Of a DNA stretch of 33,144 bases, positions 1-10,429 are shown piece after piece (the stretch's first letter is position 1; the number at the start of each line of letters is the position of its first letter). A program made the position numbers and the translations under genes. Source of the stretch: Tannerella sp. (GTDB taxonomy: Bacteria > Bacteroidota > Bacteroidia > Bacteroidales > Tannerellaceae); assembly GCA_031266995.1 (NCBI GenBank), contig JAIRZY010000078.1:1-33144 (forward strand). The letters run 5' to 3'. The notes under the pieces are model-generated. The model saw nothing but the letters and a program-made list of their open reading frames with translations, had not been told where the DNA came from and did not search any database.

Positions 1-28
1 CTCAATTTTTATGTTCGGAAATATATCG

Positions 29-36
29 TATCTTTG
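29..36 (+). promoter_or_regulatory. Putative Bacteroidetes -7 promoter element (TATCTTTG) upstream of tamB
   Basis: TATCTTTG matches the TAnnTTTG consensus, ~60 bp before the CDS start; the -33 box is not clear. Confidence 0.5.
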
Positions 37-96
37 TGGAGATTCATATTGGTCAAAAATTTGTTTTTTAGCAAGTTGTAAATAAATTTTCATAAC

Positions 97-3000
97 ATGC
101 AAAAAGAGCGAAGCATGAAGGGAAAATGGAAAAAAGGGATAAAGCGGCTGCTGCTGGCGGGCATAATAGTGGTCGGCGCCGTACTGCTGGCGATCGCAAC
201 CCTGTACGTCCCGGCCGTACAGGATTTTGCCGTAAAGGAAGCATCGCGCCGCCTTTCCGCCGCCACCGGCCTGGATATCCACATTGACAGACTGCGCCTG
301 TCGTTTCCGCTCAATCTGCACGTGCAGAACGTTCTCGTGACGGATGCGGCGCATGACACGCTGCTGCTTTTCACCCGGCTGGAGGCCGCCATACAGCCGC
401 TCCCCCTGCTGAAGTACGAAATTGTCCCCGCGGACGACATTCGCCTCGAAAACGCGCGTTTCGACACCGGGACGCTGATCGAGGGCATGGCGATACGTGG
501 CGACTTGGACCGTCTTATACTGAACGTAAACCACATCCGCCTCCCCGACGAAACACTGCATCTGGACAGCCTGCTTCTCGAAGGTGCGGACGTGACACTT
601 CGCATTGATTCGACGCTGCCGCCTGACGACGAACCCGAAGTGCCCGTAAACTGGCAGTTTTTCCTCGACAGGATTCATCTGCGGCACATCGCGTTCCACT
701 GCCGGATGCCGTCCGACAGTATCCGCGCGGATTCGTTTTTCGAAGACGTCATGATTGCGGACGGAAATCTGGACCTGGGAGCGCAGCGATATGCCGTTCT
801 CCAGTGCCTCGTGTCGGGGGCGAGCGCCGGTTTCGACCGCGACGGCACGCCGGCAGGAAAGGGATTCGACCCCTCGCACGTTGCGCTTTCGGATCTGAAC
901 GTCGGGGCCGACTCGCTCCTGTATTTTGGCAGGACGATGCATGTCAACATTCGCCACTTTTCAGTCCGCGAGCAGTCCGGGCTGGAAATCATGTCGATGG
1001 ACGGCAGTCTGCAGAGCGATTCGACGACACTCTCCGTCCCCCGCTGGTCGCTGCGGACGCGCGGCTCGACGCTGTCGGCGCAGCTCTCCCTGCCCTGGCA
1101 AGCCCTGTCGGCGAATCCGCAGGACAACCTCCGCGCACTGCTCACGGCGTCGCTGGACAGGCGCGACATCTCGATTCTTGCAGGCAACGCTTTCGACGCG
1201 CCCGGACAGCGCTGGCCCGACACGCTGATCCTGTGCCGGACCACGCTGGAGGGGAATATGGAACGGTTAAACATCAGCAAACTATACAGCGAGCTGCCGG
1301 GCGTATTCAAAGTAGAAGCGGCGGGCGTCATCGAAAAAATGTCAGACCCGGCGGCGCGTTCGGGAAACATGCATCTGACGGTATCCACTTACGACGCGAA
1401 CGTCTTCCGCGCCCTTACGCAGAACGTGTACGACGGGAAATTCCGCCTGCCCGACAACATGCAGCTCGAAATGAAAACGGCGCTGAATCGCGGAGAATAC
1501 CGGCTCGAAATGTCGCTGGCCGAACAGCAGGGCAAAGTCCGTCTGGACGGTCGCTACCACGCCGCCCACCAGACCTATTCCGTCGCGATGAAAATCGACA
1601 GCCTCGAACCGGTTCATTTCCTGCCATACGACTCAGTGACGTGGCTGGCGGCATCTCTGCATGCCGAAGGGATGGGGACGAATCCGTTTGCCGCCTCGAC
1701 GTGGACACAGTTCGACGGCGAGCTACCCGAAATTCGCTACAAAGACGCCGTGCTGACAGGCCTGTCGTTCGACGGCTCGCTGAAAGACAACCACATGCAG
1801 GCAGCCCTGCGCAGCGCCCATCCGTATGCGCAGGCCGACGTTTCGCTGGACGGTTCGCTCCGCGAAAAGGACATTTCGGGCATTTTGATTGTAAATGTCG
1901 ACTCGCTGGATCTGTATGGTCTGCAACTGGCCGAACAGCCGTTTAGCCACTCGTTTCAGATTTTTTCGGAATTTGAAACAGACCTGGCAAAGCGGCACCG
2001 GTTCGACATCACGCTTGGTAACTGGGAGATGCTCATGCGACGGCGACGGATGAATCCCAAGACGCTGACGCTGCACGTCGACAGCCGTGAAGACCGCTCG
2101 CTCGTCTCCTTCCACGTGGGCGATTTGAGCGTCATGCTTCAGGGCAATACCGATCTGGGCACGCTTGCGGAAGACTTCAGCGTGCTGTCGGCCGACGCCG
2201 TACACCAGTTCGAGACGGACACGACGCTCGACCTGTCGCGGCTACGCCCCCTGTTTCCCGCAATGACGCTGAACGTGGAAGCGCAGCGCGACAATCCCGT
2301 CTATAATTATTTGCAGGAGAACAGTATATTTTTCGACCGCTTCGCCCTCGACGCCTCGCTGTCGCCCGAAAACGGGCTGCAAATGGACGCCTCGCTCTAC
2401 AACATCATTCGCGACACGACGAAAATCGACACCGTGCGCCTGCAAATCCGTCAGGATTCCACCGCGCTGCAATACACGGGTGAAGTGGTCAAGAACAAAT
2501 TTCGCAACCAGGAACCGTATCGGGCCAGCCTCACCGGCAAACTGCAGGACAATATGGCAGATGCGGAAGTCACGTATCGCAACAGGCTAAACGAAACCGG
2601 ACTGCACGCAGGCATCAGCGCCCGGAAAATGTCGTCGGGCGTGAAACTGCAACTGTTTCCCGAACGTCCCGTCATCGCCTATCTGCCTTTTCGGGTAAAT
2701 GCGGATAATTACATACATATAAAGACTCTGTCCGACATTTCGGCAAACCTGCGGCTGGAGGGTGAAAACGACGCGTCGGTGTGGCTGCATTCGCAGGAAG
2801 AAAACGGCGCCATGCAGGAACTGTCGCTCGAAGTCAACCAGATAAACCTGAAGCAGATATCCGAAAGCACCGGAAATCTGCCGCTCATGCAGGGCATTGC
2901 AAACTTTTCGATGCGATACGTGCCGATGAGCGACACCTACATGCTCGTGGCGGACGCCGGCGTCGACAACCTGATCTATCAGGACAGCAGGATTGGCGAA

Positions 3001-4764
3001 CTGCTGCTGAACGGCGTTTATCTGCCTGTGGAGGGAGGAAAGCACCGGGTCGACATGCACTTTTTTCATGACCGCGACGAGCTGTCCCGGTTTTCGCTGC
3101 TCTATCAGCCTTCGCGACAGGCCGGTGGCCGCATAGACGGCGTGTGGGACATAAACGGTTTTCCCCTGTCAATGCTGAATCCGGTTCTGGGAAGCAACAC
3201 CATGCGGCTGAACGGCGCGCTGCACGGGAACGCGCAAATATCGGGTACCGACGAGGCACCGGTCATCAACGGCTTCATGCAACTGGACACGGCCGCAGCC
3301 TACATCACGGCGGCAGGCACGCAAGTCCGCTTCGACGGGCAAAAGGTAAATATCGAAGACAGTAAGATTCTGTTTAACAAATATAACCTGTTTACGTCGG
3401 GCAATAATCCGTTCATAATCGACGGCTCGGTCGACATAAGCAATCCAGGGAAAAGCGAAGCCGACCTGACGCTGACGGCGCGTGACATGCAACTGCTGAA
3501 TGTGCCGAAAAACAGCGAAAGCATCGTCTACGGCCGGCTGTCCGTCGACCTCAACTCGACGGTAAAAGGCCCTTTGAACACGCTCAAAATGAGAGGAGAC
3601 CTCCACATGCTGGGCAGTACGAACATGAGCTATATCATGAAAGAGTCGCCCCTTGCGACATCCGACCGCATGGCCGACCTGGTCACCTTCTCCTATTTCC
3701 GCGACACCATCCCGCGCAGTACCTGGCTGCTCGAGAACCGCATGCCGCGCGAATTTGCCTCGGTAAGCGGGCTGGACATGCTGCTCACCGTCCGCATCGA
3801 CCCCGCGGTGAAGCTGAAGGTCGATCTCGACGAGACAGGAAACGACCGGGTCGAAATGAAAGGCGGTGGCGACCTGTCGCTGCAATACACGCCCCACGGT
3901 GAAATGCTGCTGAACGGCCGCTATACCTTCTCGGGCGGACTGATCAAGTACAACATGCCGATCATATCCAATAAAACGCTGAATATAAAAGAAAACAGCT
4001 ATGTGGAATGGACCGGAGACCTCTTCGACCCGTACCTCAGCCTGAAAGCGACCGAACGTATCCGCTCGTCGGTCAGCACCGACGGACAGAGGTCGCATAT
4101 CGTCAACTTCGAGGCCGGCATCGCGCTGCGGCAGAGGATAGAAGACCTCAGTCTGCAGTTTACGCTGGATGCGCTCGACGACGTCGCCGTGCAAAACCAG
4201 CTCGTCGCAATGGGGACGGAAGAGCGCAGCAAGCAGGCCGTAAGTCTGCTGCTGACGGGCATGTATCTGGCGGGCGACGGAGCAGACCGCACAAAGCTGG
4301 ACATGAACTCGGCGCTGAACACCTTCCTGCAGAGCGAAATCAACCACATCACGGGGAGCCTGCTGAAAGACGTCGATTTCAACTTCGGGATGGAGCGGTT
4401 TGACGACGCGTCGGGTTTCGGCCAGCGCACGGACTATTCGTTCCGCTTCTCGAAACGGTTCTACAACGACCGCTTCAACATCATTCTGGGCGGGCAGGTT
4501 TCGACCGGCGATGCGCTCGACGATAATAGCAGCATGTTTATCAACGACGCGTCCATCGAGTACCGTCTGGACACGGAGGGAAGCCGTTATGCCAAACTTT
4601 TCTACAACCGGCAGTACGACAGTTTGCTGGAAGGCGAAATCTCGAAATACGGCCTCGGCGTCGTCTTTCGCAGGAAGATGAGGCGGCTGGGAGACCTGTT
4701 CGTCTTCCGCAGGAAAAAAATAGAGACAGTTACTGAAAATGAAGTGCATGAGAACGGCAAGTAA
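97..4764 (+). CDS. tamB: TamB-like translocation/assembly module protein (DUF490 family)
   Basis: 1555 aa with an N-terminal TM anchor, AsmA/TamB-like beta-helical repetitive body, and C-terminal 'FNFGMERFDDASGFGQRTDYSFRFSKRFYNDRFNIILGGQ' typical of the TamB domain; followed by an Omp85 gene. Confidence 0.9.
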   Translation: MQKERSMKGKWKKGIKRLLLAGIIVVGAVLLAIATLYVPAVQDFAVKEASRRLSAATGLDIHIDRLRLSFPLNLHVQNVLVTDAAHDTLLLFTRLEAAIQPLPLLKYEIVPADDIRLENARFDTGTLIEGMAIRGDLDRLILNVNHIRLPDETLHLDSLLLEGADVTLRIDSTLPPDDEPEVPVNWQFFLDRIHLRHIAFHCRMPSDSIRADSFFEDVMIADGNLDLGAQRYAVLQCLVSGASAGFDRDGTPAGKGFDPSHVALSDLNVGADSLLYFGRTMHVNIRHFSVREQSGLEIMSMDGSLQSDSTTLSVPRWSLRTRGSTLSAQLSLPWQALSANPQDNLRALLTASLDRRDISILAGNAFDAPGQRWPDTLILCRTTLEGNMERLNISKLYSELPGVFKVEAAGVIEKMSDPAARSGNMHLTVSTYDANVFRALTQNVYDGKFRLPDNMQLEMKTALNRGEYRLEMSLAEQQGKVRLDGRYHAAHQTYSVAMKIDSLEPVHFLPYDSVTWLAASLHAEGMGTNPFAASTWTQFDGELPEIRYKDAVLTGLSFDGSLKDNHMQAALRSAHPYAQADVSLDGSLREKDISGILIVNVDSLDLYGLQLAEQPFSHSFQIFSEFETDLAKRHRFDITLGNWEMLMRRRRMNPKTLTLHVDSREDRSLVSFHVGDLSVMLQGNTDLGTLAEDFSVLSADAVHQFETDTTLDLSRLRPLFPAMTLNVEAQRDNPVYNYLQENSIFFDRFALDASLSPENGLQMDASLYNIIRDTTKIDTVRLQIRQDSTALQYTGEVVKNKFRNQEPYRASLTGKLQDNMADAEVTYRNRLNETGLHAGISARKMSSGVKLQLFPERPVIAYLPFRVNADNYIHIKTLSDISANLRLEGENDASVWLHSQEENGAMQELSLEVNQINLKQISESTGNLPLMQGIANFSMRYVPMSDTYMLVADAGVDNLIYQDSRIGELLLNGVYLPVEGGKHRVDMHFFHDRDELSRFSLLYQPSRQAGGRIDGVWDINGFPLSMLNPVLGSNTMRLNGALHGNAQISGTDEAPVINGFMQLDTAAAYITAAGTQVRFDGQKVNIEDSKILFNKYNLFTSGNNPFIIDGSVDISNPGKSEADLTLTARDMQLLNVPKNSESIVYGRLSVDLNSTVKGPLNTLKMRGDLHMLGSTNMSYIMKESPLATSDRMADLVTFSYFRDTIPRSTWLLENRMPREFASVSGLDMLLTVRIDPAVKLKVDLDETGNDRVEMKGGGDLSLQYTPHGEMLLNGRYTFSGGLIKYNMPIISNKTLNIKENSYVEWTGDLFDPYLSLKATERIRSSVSTDGQRSHIVNFEAGIALRQRIEDLSLQFTLDALDDVAVQNQLVAMGTEERSKQAVSLLLTGMYLAGDGADRTKLDMNSALNTFLQSEINHITGSLLKDVDFNFGMERFDDASGFGQRTDYSFRFSKRFYNDRFNIILGGQVSTGDALDDNSSMFINDASIEYRLDTEGSRYAKLFYNRQYDSLLEGEISKYGLGVVFRRKMRRLGDLFVFRRKKIETVTENEVHENGK

Positions 4765-4849
4765 ATCATATAATCCGGCAGTCGCTCCGGCCTGCGCCGG
4801 TGCCTTGCGGCATGTCTACAGGCGGGTAAATTCAGGATTCGGGATTCTG

Positions 4850-7141
4850 GTGAAAAGTTCATTATTCCTCTCCATCCTGTTTTTCGCCTCCTGCTCCACG
4901 ACGAAAAAACTGCCTGCCTACGAACAGCTTTATACCGGCATTCAGCGCATTGAAGTGACCGACGCCAGGGCATACGGCGACGACGAGGTGATGACCGAAA
5001 TCGAGGCCGCACTCGCCTGCCCGCCAAACAATGCCTTTTTCGGCAGTTCGTCCCTGCGCATCCCGTTCCCGCTCGGGCTGTGGATGTACAACGCCCTCGT
5101 CGACAAAAAAGGCGGACTCAATCGCTGGATGTTCAAAACGTTTGCGGCCCGGCCGGTGCTCGTCTCGACCGTGAATCCGGAAATAAGGGCGAAGATTGCG
5201 CAGCAGTTGCTGCACGAATACGGCTACTTCAACGGCACGGCCTCCTGTCAGGTGATTCCACACGCGGGCGATTCGGCAAAAGCGAAAATACGCTACGAAC
5301 TGACGATGAACGAGCCATATACATACGATTCCATCGAATACCGCCGAATGCAGCACCGCGCCGATACGCTCCTCAAGCTTTCCGAGTCGGACCGCCTGCT
5401 GCGAAAGGGCGACCGCTTCGAAGTCAACATGCTGGAAGCCGAAAGGCGGCGCATTGCCTCGCTGATGCGCAATAATGGATACTACTACTTCCGCCCCGAA
5501 TACATCATCTGCGAAGCCGACAGCACCCTCGCGCCGCAACGCGTAAGCCTGCGCGTGCAGTTGAAGAGCGACCTTTCGCCTGCGACGCTGAGACCGTGGA
5601 AGATAGGGACGACCTCGGTGCACCTGTTCGGCTACGGCAACGAGGCGCCCACCGACTCGATGCAATACGAAGACATGAAAATTTACTACGAAGGGCGGCT
5701 TCGAATCAATCCGAAGGAACTGTATAACCGTTTCAAATTCAAATCCGGCGACCTTTATTCGCAGGCGCGGCAGGCACGGACGCAGTCGGAGCTGAATCGC
5801 CTCGGCATTTTCAGATACACGGAAATGCAGTACACGCCGGGCAGCGACTCCTGGCGATGCGACACGCTGAATGTGAACATGAATGCAGCCTGGGACCTGC
5901 CCCTGAACGGCGAGCTGGAGGTCAACCTCACCGCCAACAGCAACCGGCGCGTCGGGCCGGGCGCCGTCTTTTCGCTGACGAAAAACAACCTGTTCAGGCG
6001 AGGCGAAGTGCTGAACGTCAGCCTGAACGGCAGCCACGAATGGTTCCTCGACCGGATGAAGAACGAGTCGGGTTCGCTGCGCGACAACTACGAATACGGC
6101 GTCACCGGCACGCTGACCTTTCCGCGCGTACTGCTTCCCCGCTTCTTCAGGCGCGAGTACGACTTTCCGGCCTTCACCACGCTGCGGCTGTACACCAATC
6201 GCCTGAACCGTGCCGATTTCTTCCGTATCCTGTCGCTCGGCGGCAATGCCACCTACGATTTCGTCCCCGACCCCATCCGGACACATTCGTTTACGCCCTT
6301 CAGCCTGACCTTTACACAACTGGAGAAGACGACCGCCCGTTTCGACGAAATTGCCGCCGGCAACAGCGCCCTGTTTCAGAGCCTCAGGAACCAGTTCATC
6401 CCCTCCATCAGCTACACTTACACGCTGGACAATCTCCCCGTCCGCCGCGGCCGGCATACGACGTGGTGGCAACTGTCCGTGACCGAGTCCGGGAATCTCC
6501 TTTCGGGCCTCTACGCCCTTGCCGGGACCGGGTTCAACGAACATAAAGAACTGCTGGGCAATCCCTTCTCGCAGTTCCTGAAACTGACGACCGAGCTGCG
6601 CTACAACCACGCCATGAATCGCAGCAACCGGCTGGCCGGCCGGCTGGCCGGGGGCATCATCTACAGCTACGGCAATTCCGGCTTTGCGCCCTACAGCGAG
6701 CAGTTTTACGTAGGAGGCGCCAACAGCGTACGCGCCTTCACCATCCGCACGATTGGCCCGGGGCGCTTCAAGGGCGAAGACAGTGGCTTTGCCAACCTCG
6801 ACCACGTCGGCGACCTCAGGCTCGAAGGCAACATCGAATACCGTTTCAGCCTCTCCGGCGACCTCGAGGGAGCGCTGTTTCTGGATGCCGGCAACGTATG
6901 GCTGCTCCACGACGACACGGGCAACAATCGCCCCGGCGGAAAATTTGAATTGCGACACCTGCTGAACGACATTGCGCTGGGCACGGGCGGAGGCCTGCGC
7001 TACAACCTCGACGTGCTGGTCATTCGCCTCGACGTCGGCGTCGCACTCCACGTGCCTTACAACACGGGGAAAAGCGGCTATTTCAACAAAACACGACACG
7101 AAGGCCTCGGATTTCACATCGCCGTCGGATACCCCTTCTGA
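4850..7141 (+). CDS. Omp85/BamA-TamA family outer membrane protein, lipoprotein form (TamL-like)
   Basis: The ORF is open from 4739, but a GTG at 4850 gives a lipoprotein signal (VKSSLFLSILFFASC). POTRA-like N-terminus and C-terminal bacterial surface antigen barrel (GGANSVRAFTIRTIGPG... FLDAGNVW... GLGFHIAVGYPF). Confidence 0.88.
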   Translation: MKSSLFLSILFFASCSTTKKLPAYEQLYTGIQRIEVTDARAYGDDEVMTEIEAALACPPNNAFFGSSSLRIPFPLGLWMYNALVDKKGGLNRWMFKTFAARPVLVSTVNPEIRAKIAQQLLHEYGYFNGTASCQVIPHAGDSAKAKIRYELTMNEPYTYDSIEYRRMQHRADTLLKLSESDRLLRKGDRFEVNMLEAERRRIASLMRNNGYYYFRPEYIICEADSTLAPQRVSLRVQLKSDLSPATLRPWKIGTTSVHLFGYGNEAPTDSMQYEDMKIYYEGRLRINPKELYNRFKFKSGDLYSQARQARTQSELNRLGIFRYTEMQYTPGSDSWRCDTLNVNMNAAWDLPLNGELEVNLTANSNRRVGPGAVFSLTKNNLFRRGEVLNVSLNGSHEWFLDRMKNESGSLRDNYEYGVTGTLTFPRVLLPRFFRREYDFPAFTTLRLYTNRLNRADFFRILSLGGNATYDFVPDPIRTHSFTPFSLTFTQLEKTTARFDEIAAGNSALFQSLRNQFIPSISYTYTLDNLPVRRGRHTTWWQLSVTESGNLLSGLYALAGTGFNEHKELLGNPFSQFLKLTTELRYNHAMNRSNRLAGRLAGGIIYSYGNSGFAPYSEQFYVGGANSVRAFTIRTIGPGRFKGEDSGFANLDHVGDLRLEGNIEYRFSLSGDLEGALFLDAGNVWLLHDDTGNNRPGGKFELRHLLNDIALGTGGGLRYNLDVLVIRLDVGVALHVPYNTGKSGYFNKTRHEGLGFHIAVGYPF

Positions 7142-7264
7142 GGGTGGCGCATCGCAAAACGTCGCACCGGGAATTTCTGCCAAAATAAGCATTTATCTTT
7201 AAATCAAACGCTTAATACGCGAGCCTTTTCCCCCGTCATGCCCAAAAGCGCCGATCTGACGCAC

Positions 7265-7474
7265 GGGATTTTTTTCATTCCGTGCGGAACGCTTTTCATC
7301 CCGTGCGGGATTTTTTCCATCCCGTACGGAACGCTTTTCATCCCGTGCAGGATTTTTTTCATCCCGTGCGGAACACTTTTCATTCCGTGCAGATTTTTTT
7401 TCATCCCGTGCGGAACGCTTTTCATTCCGTGCAGGATTTTTTTCATCCCGCACGGAACGGATTTCATCCCGTTC
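7265..7474. repeat. Tandem array: 10 x 21 bp, alternating A/B units (42-bp higher-order period)
   Basis: A = ggaacgcttttcatyccgtgc, B = aggatttttttcatcccgtgc; units start at 7265, 7286, 7307, 7328, 7349, 7370, 7391, 7412, 7433, 7454. Dyads such as TTCCGTGCGGAA and TCCCGTGCGGGA lie at unit junctions. Confidence 0.95.
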
Positions 7475-7681
7475 GTCAGCTCGCCGCAATTCCCCGGCAA
7501 GCGGGCTTCAGCATACGGAAAGCAAACCGTACACGGCCTGCCCTCCGGCGCCTTTCCCGCCGGCGCCTGCAGCCCCTTCCCGTATGCATAGAATCCATGC
7601 GCCGGCATAAAACTTTATTCCCCAAATCCGGCGGCTTGAAACGCCCCACACCCCTTCCGACTGTTTCTTCCCATTTTTTTG

Positions 7682-7689
7682 TACCTTTG
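7682..7689 (+). promoter_or_regulatory. Putative -7 promoter element (TACCTTTG) for the parC transcription unit
   Basis: TACCTTTG matches TAnnTTTG, 37 bp before the ATG at 7727. Confidence 0.55.
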
Positions 7690-7726
7690 CCGGCGCGCAG
7701 AAACAGCGCTCTTAATAAAAAATGTG

Positions 7727-10426
7727 ATGACACCGGAAGAAACAAACGAACAGTACGAAATATTTCCGTCGGAAAACGCCGCCCCGTCCGCACCGGAAGA
7801 AGCAGAAGAGCGCGAGCCTGAAGTATCCTCACGCTCAGGTTATAAAGTGCCCGTCACCGGCGCCGACGCGATTCACCATCTCCCCGGCATGTATCAGAGC
7901 TGGTTTCTGGATTACGCCTCATACGTGATCCTCGAACGCGCCGTGCCCCACATCAACGACGGGCTGAAGCCCGTGCAGCGGCGCATCCTCCACTCAATGA
8001 AGCGGCTGGACGACGGACGATACAACAAGGTCGCAAACATCATCGGCCACACGATGCAGTTTCATCCGCACGGCGACGCGTCCATCGGCGACGCGCTGGT
8101 GCAGCTCGGACAGAAAGACCTCCTCGTCGACTGCCAGGGCAACTGGGGCAATATCCTGACGGGCGACGGCGCCGCCGCACCGCGCTACATCGAAGCGCGC
8201 CTGTCGAAATTCGCACTCGAAACGCTTTTCAACCCCAAAACGACCACCTGGAAACTGTCGTACGACGGCCGTAACCGCGAGCCGGTATGCCTCCCGGTCA
8301 AATTCCCGCTTCTCCTCGCCCAGGGCGTCGAAGGCATCGCCGTCGGACTGTCGTCCAAAATCCTTCCACACAACTTCAACGAGCTGATCGACGCATCCAT
8401 AGCCTATCTGAAAGGCGAACAGTTCACACTCTATCCCGACTTTCAGACCGGCGGATACATCGACGTCTCGCGATACAACGACGGCGAACGCGGCGGCGCC
8501 GTCAAAGTACGCGCCAAAATAAACAAGCTGGACAGCAAGACGCTTGTCATAAACGAAATACCGTTCGGACGCACCACGACCTCGCTCATCGACTCCATCC
8601 TCAAGGCCAACGACAAGGGCAAAATAAAAATCCGCAAAATAGACGACAATACGGCCCTGAACGTAGAAATCCTCGTCCATCTGGCGCCGGGCGTCTCGTC
8701 GGACAAGACGATCGACGCCCTGTACGCCTTCTCGGACTGCGAAATCAGCATCTCGCCCAACTGCTGCATCATCGAAGACAATAAACCATACTTCCTGAGC
8801 GCTGGCCAGATACTTCGCCATTCGACCGATCAGACGCTCCACCTGCTGCGCACAGAACTGGAAATCAGTAATGCAGAACAGGAAGAAGCACTGTTTTTCG
8901 CTTCGCTGGAACGCATCTTCATCGAAGAGCGCATCTACAAGGACCCGGAATTTGAAGCCGCGCGAAACATGGACAGAGCCGTAGCCCACGTCATGTCGCG
9001 CCTGAAACCTTTCGAACCGAAACTGATTCGCGAAATAACCGGCGACGACATCCTCAAACTGATGGAAATCAAGATGGCGCGAATCCTCAAATTCAACGCC
9101 GACAAGAGCGACGAACTCATCGCCCGGATAAAAAAAGACATCGAAGAGATAAAGCACCACCTCGAGCACATCGTCGAATACACCATCGACTGGTTCCTGA
9201 TGCTGAAAGAAAAATACGGCGCCGCCTGTCCGCGCCGCACCGAAATCCGCAGTTTCGACACAATCGAAGCCAGCAAAGTCATCGAAGCGAACGAAAAACT
9301 GTACATCAACAGAGAAGAAGGATTCATCGGAACAAGCCTGAAAAAGGACGAATTCGTATGCAACTGTTCTAATATAGACGACATTATACTCTTTTATCGC
9401 GACGGGACGTACAAAGTCATCCGCGTGAGCGAAAAAGTATTTGTCGGAAAGCACGTGATCTATGTAAACGTCTTCAAACGAAACGACAACCGCACCATCT
9501 ACAACATCGTATACCGCGACGGCAAGGCAGGATGCAATTTCATAAAACGCTTTGCCGTCACCGGAGTGACACGCGACAAGGAATACACCGTTGCGAAGGG
9601 TGCGCCCAACTCGCGCATCATGTATTTCAGCGCCAACCCGAACGGCGAGGCCGAAACCGTCAAAGTGATACTGAAGCCGAAGCTCCGCCAGAAAACGCTC
9701 GTCTTCGAAAAAGACTTCAGCGAGATAATCATAAAAGGACGCTCGTCGATAGGCAATATTCTGACAAAGGCGGAGATACACAAAATATCGCTCAAGCAGA
9801 AAGGCACGTCCACGCTTGGCGGGCGCATGGTGTGGTTCGACCACGACGTGCTGCGCCTCAACTACGACGGACGCGGCGAGGAACTCGGCGAGTTTCAGAG
9901 CGACGACCTGATTCTGGTCATTCTGCGAAACGGCGAGTTCTACACAACCGGCTTCGACCTCAGCAATCACTACGAAGACAACATACTGATAATCGAAAAG
10001 TTCGATATTCGCAAAATATGGGCGGCGCTGCTTTTTGATGCCGACCAGAAATATCCTTACCTTAAGCGCTTTACTCTGGAAGCAGGAAATAAAAAGCAGA
10101 GTTTTATGGGAGAGAATCAGAAAAGTTTGCTATATTTGCTCACGGACGAGGCGTATCCCCGCATCGAAGTAGTGTTCGGCGGCAACGACAGTTTCCGGGA
10201 ACCGCTTATTATCGACGCGGAAGAGTTTATCGGCGTAAAGAGTTTCAGAGCGAAAGGGAAGCGCGTCACGACCTGCGAAGTGGCAACCGTAAATGAGCTG
10301 GAACCCATACGTGTTCACGAAGCGCCGCTGCCCGATGATACTGAAACCACTCCGCAAACGGTAGAAACCGACGACGAAAGCGACGGGGAACGACCGTTCG
10401 GACAAATGAATCTTTTTAATGATTAG
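7727..10426 (+). CDS. parC: DNA topoisomerase IV subunit A (GyrA/ParC family)
   Basis: GLKPVQRRILHSM, HPHGDASIGDALVQLGQ, catalytic-Tyr region APRYIEARLSKFA. ATG at 7727 (MTPEETNEQ) lies just downstream of TACCTTTG. Confidence 0.9.
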   Translation: MTPEETNEQYEIFPSENAAPSAPEEAEEREPEVSSRSGYKVPVTGADAIHHLPGMYQSWFLDYASYVILERAVPHINDGLKPVQRRILHSMKRLDDGRYNKVANIIGHTMQFHPHGDASIGDALVQLGQKDLLVDCQGNWGNILTGDGAAAPRYIEARLSKFALETLFNPKTTTWKLSYDGRNREPVCLPVKFPLLLAQGVEGIAVGLSSKILPHNFNELIDASIAYLKGEQFTLYPDFQTGGYIDVSRYNDGERGGAVKVRAKINKLDSKTLVINEIPFGRTTTSLIDSILKANDKGKIKIRKIDDNTALNVEILVHLAPGVSSDKTIDALYAFSDCEISISPNCCIIEDNKPYFLSAGQILRHSTDQTLHLLRTELEISNAEQEEALFFASLERIFIEERIYKDPEFEAARNMDRAVAHVMSRLKPFEPKLIREITGDDILKLMEIKMARILKFNADKSDELIARIKKDIEEIKHHLEHIVEYTIDWFLMLKEKYGAACPRRTEIRSFDTIEASKVIEANEKLYINREEGFIGTSLKKDEFVCNCSNIDDIILFYRDGTYKVIRVSEKVFVGKHVIYVNVFKRNDNRTIYNIVYRDGKAGCNFIKRFAVTGVTRDKEYTVAKGAPNSRIMYFSANPNGEAETVKVILKPKLRQKTLVFEKDFSEIIIKGRSSIGNILTKAEIHKISLKQKGTSTLGGRMVWFDHDVLRLNYDGRGEELGEFQSDDLILVILRNGEFYTTGFDLSNHYEDNILIIEKFDIRKIWAALLFDADQKYPYLKRFTLEAGNKKQSFMGENQKSLLYLLTDEAYPRIEVVFGGNDSFREPLIIDAEEFIGVKSFRAKGKRVTTCEVATVNELEPIRVHEAPLPDDTETTPQTVETDDESDGERPFGQMNLFND

Positions 10427-10429
10427 GTT

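Noticed and set aside
804-1946. Overlapping + strand ORFs inside tamB and other genes (380 aa at 804-1946, 229 aa at 5857-6546, 390 aa at 13459-14631)
   Set aside because: Out-of-frame shadows of strongly supported genes with Arg-rich, non-family translations.
3169-4749. Long antisense ORFs (e.g. 526 aa at 3169-4749, 776 aa at 4862-7192, 658 aa at 7994-9970, 730 aa at 12344-14536, 609 aa at 30110-31939)
   Set aside because: All lie opposite well-recognised genes, have low-complexity or compositionally odd translations and no family motifs. They are explained by codon usage leaving few antisense stops.
7204-7821. Repeat peptides FIPCGTLFIPCGIF / HGMKSVPHGMKKIL from both strands of the 21-bp array
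   Set aside because: 21 bp is a multiple of 3, so every frame stays open through the array. No RBS or signal; overlapping ORFs exist on both strands. Treated as non-coding repeat.
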